Of a stretch of 64,000 nt of DNA, positions 62,156 through 64,000 are shown piece after piece. The notes beneath the pieces are model-generated. The model did no database searches. It was not told the origin of the DNA and worked only from the letters and a program-made list of their open reading frames with translations. The translations under genes were made by a program, and so were the position numbers. The DNA is from CAZCVI01 sp964502145 (GTDB taxonomy: Bacteria; Acidobacteriota; Aminicenantia; UBA2199): NCBI GenBank assembly GCA_964502145.1, contig CAZCVI010000001.1, positions 62,001 to 126,000 of the forward strand. The letters run 5' to 3'. Position 1 is the stretch's first letter. Each line of letters starts with the position of its first letter.

Positions 62156-64000
62156 CTGACCTCTCTTTGATTTGTAACTTGAATAGTTTAAACCCTTTGA
62201 CCACGGCGGCTATTTCGACTTGGTACTCCATCAGGGTCGAGTATTTCATCATGGCCTGCTCGTCTGATTCCGTGCCCTCAACCGCCAGACTATTATAGTT
62301 GAATACTTTTTCTAAACTGGAAGGAATGCTGGAATATTCATGGCCTTTAATAAATAGCCCTTGCACGGGAGTCATTACTTTTAAATAGACCCGATTATTT
62401 TTCCGTAAATTATTAATGGCCCGGATCAGCGGGTTCAGTTTCAGTGGAAAATAGTTGGAGCGGACATTCTTCGCATCGAATTTCCCCATTTCCGCCCCAT
62501 CCGCTACCATCAGGTAAAAGAACGAGCCGTTTTTCAGACTCGGTGCTTTAATACTTAATTCTTCTGTAAAGTCCTCGCCATTTTCTTTTTTTAATTGGAC
62601 CACCACGTTCATCATCTCGCCAGCCAGGAAGGATTTTTTATTAATCAGTACATTCTCAATAGCGGCGCGTTGCACGGTTTCAGAACCCGTGATATCAAAA
62701 TCCATCTTTTGGATTTTAATATGTTTTTCCGGGTTATTCATCAAGAAAAAATTGATGGCCAAGAGCAGGTTGCTGAAATCCCCAAAAGAATCCATGCCCG
62801 TATAGAGGTCTTCGATAATAATATTTCGTTCCCCTTCGATGAAGATTTTCCCCGCTACCTTGATCGATTGAAACCCCACTTCCTGAAATGAGGAGGTGAG
62901 GATATTAACCAGGGAGACGGCGCTGAGTATCGGGGTTAGCAGTGGGTGGTGGATTAATTCCAGGTTAAAAGTACGGTCCCGGTTCGTCAACACGACTTTC
63001 AAAGGGATCATGTAAGGGACTTTTCCCAGTAGTCCTTGAACAGCGGAAAAGCGATCCTGTTGGATGCAACCGACCATCTGGCGTGTCGCGGCCATTTTAA
63101 ATGAACTCTGATAGGAGGGCACCACGCTGATGACTTCGGCTTTATGCAATGGGAACTCCACTTTCCCGAGATTAAAAAAAGGATGCCCGAACAAGTAAAC
63201 TTTATCACCATCGACATGCGTGACTGTGCCCACGGAAGAGTATTCGAAATCTCCTTTAATTAATGGAATAGAGGCGGCGTCTGCGGGATTGAGTCGTAAC
63301 ATGTCCTTGCTGGTGCTGAGGTTTAACCCCTTGGTATTGCTTTGGGCGGAGGACATTTTTAACGTATTTAACGAGGAAAAGATGGGGCTCAATTGCGCCA
63401 GTGCTTCGGGAACAAAACCGCGTTGCACTCCGACCAGTTTGATCGGTGAAAACGATGCTGCCGGTGAATATGCCATGCGCTGTTGCAATTCTTTCTGGAC
63501 CAAGTTGGCAATCAGCAGTGTATTTTTGGGATCAAATTCCATTTTAATCGTTGAAACATCCATTGCGGATTCCTGGTTATTGTATGCCGATGTTTCCAAG
63601 ATATCTTCAATCGGTGTGATGCCGCCAATCGGGCGTTTTGAAAACTCGAAACCAAAGGATATCGAACCAATTAATTTTCCGTCAATATAAGCCGGGCTAC
63701 CGCTCATGCCCGCGATGATCCCTGCTTCATTGAGTACCGGGGAATCCAATTCCACGATAATCATATCTTTATCCGGGGCAAATTTCTCGATTATACCCAG
63801 GACTTTAAAAGGAAAGGATTCGATCTGTGTCCCTTTAAATATGGTTTTCCCTTCCCCGGTCATGCCCGCTTTGATCTCGGATAATTTCATGATCTGTATC
63901 GGGCTGGCTTGGATGAACAAGGGCGTGGTTAGAAAACAGAGCGTTAGAATACATAGCAGAGATAAACATATTCTAAAACGTATTTTGAAAAATGGGTAGG
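62145..64000 (-). CDS. SpoIVB-type S55 peptidase domain protein (start beyond window)
   Basis: The frame is open to the right edge (618 codons visible). The first visible residues include a hydrophobic stretch (ICLSLLCILTLCFLTTPLFI) that reads as a signal peptide, so the true start lies past base 64000; a TTG at 63920 would cut it off. Right after it, MKLSEIKAGMTGEGKTIFKG and the GMSGSPAYIDGKLIGSISFG motif define the S55 serine protease family. The long remainder (TVTHVDGDKVYLFGHPFFNL, typical of acidobacterial members) is of unknown role. It overlaps the beta-propeller gene. Confidence 0.88.
   Translation of the reverse strand, partial: YPFFKIRFRICLSLLCILTLCFLTTPLFIQASPIQIMKLSEIKAGMTGEGKTIFKGTQIESFPFKVLGIIEKFAPDKDMIIVELDSPVLNEAGIIAGMSGSPAYIDGKLIGSISFGFEFSKRPIGGITPIEDILETSAYNNQESAMDVSTIKMEFDPKNTLLIANLVQKELQQRMAYSPAASFSPIKLVGVQRGFVPEALAQLSPIFSSLNTLKMSSAQSNTKGLNLSTSKDMLRLNPADAASIPLIKGDFEYSSVGTVTHVDGDKVYLFGHPFFNLGKVEFPLHKAEVISVVPSYQSSFKMAATRQMVGCIQQDRFSAVQGLLGKVPYMIPLKVVLTNRDRTFNLELIHHPLLTPILSAVSLVNILTSSFQEVGFQSIKVAGKIFIEGERNIIIEDLYTGMDSFGDFSNLLLAINFFLMNNPEKHIKIQKMDFDITGSETVQRAAIENVLINKKSFLAGEMMNVVVQLKKENGEDFTEELSIKAPSLKNGSFFYLMVADGAEMGKFDAKNVRSNYFPLKLNPLIRAINNLRKNNRVYLKVMTPVQGLFIKGHEYSSIPSSLEKVFNYNSLAVEGTESDEQAMMKYSTLMEYQVEIAAVVKGFKLFKLQIKERSDVQ

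Overview
The window looks like a chromosomal segment of a Gram-negative, Acidobacteriota-type bacterium, possibly of the Aminicenantes lineage. This is an inference from a VWFA-related secreted protein typical of Acidobacteria, an Hfq-like protein, PdxA and an S55 (SpoIVB-type) protease, MacAB and TolC-type efflux genes, a lipoprotein, and a large set of chemotaxis-like and c-di-GMP regulators. There is no rRNA, no clear transposase, no prophage and no CRISPR array.

Layout. Bases 1-6100 hold a truncated MacAB-type efflux operon, two paralogous XRE-type regulators that share a promoter-embedded palindrome, an unknown protein, a 77-residue membrane peptide and an ABC-2-like permease whose C-terminal half looks like a decayed ATPase domain. 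Bases 6300-12700 hold an amino-acid racemase, a CheZ-like protein, the VWFA protein, a TumE-type toxin-antitoxin pair, a serine hydrolase with a possible -1 frameshift extension, tRNA-Arg(TCG) and a third XRE regulator. Bases 12800-13600 are a cluster of three kinds of repeats. Bases 13600-18200 are housekeeping: glycosyltransferase, pdxA, hfq-like, a GlmU-like acetyltransferase without its nucleotidyl half, a TPR protein and exbD. Bases 18300-25200 are a complete TetR-controlled efflux operon (TolC, HlyD, two ATPases, two permeases).

Bases 25500-27600 are a Septu-like defence pair. Bases 27865-37900 form a signalling island: a 1664-residue hybrid kinase, CheR, CheB, a receiver-GGDEF-HD-GYP protein, an HDOD protein and a receiver-HisKA protein without an ATPase domain. 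Next come a cellulose-synthase-like glycosyltransferase, a DUF4388/J-like/TPR protein, a TPR-ankyrin-MBL lipoprotein and transketolase. Bases 47000-51900 carry a broken YoeB/intact YefM pair and a Gabija (GajA/GajB) system. Bases 52400-64000 run on the minus strand: S55 protease, beta-propeller protein, sucC, sucD, two unknown proteins, FHA-GGDEF, a Ser/Thr kinase, a one-TM protein and an AI-2E-type exporter.

Two themes stand out. Defence and toxin-antitoxin genes sit beside dispersed inverted-repeat elements built from 9-base units; these occur in related copies at about 12.8, 13.4, 25.3, 41.3 and 52.3 kb. There are also several 'decayed domain' proteins: a pseudo-ATPase on a permease, a GlmU without pyrophosphorylase, a J domain without HPD, an MBL fold without its metal motif and a receiver without its Asp. 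The strongest candidate for an undescribed system is the XRE/peptide/permease locus at 2.0-6.1 kb.
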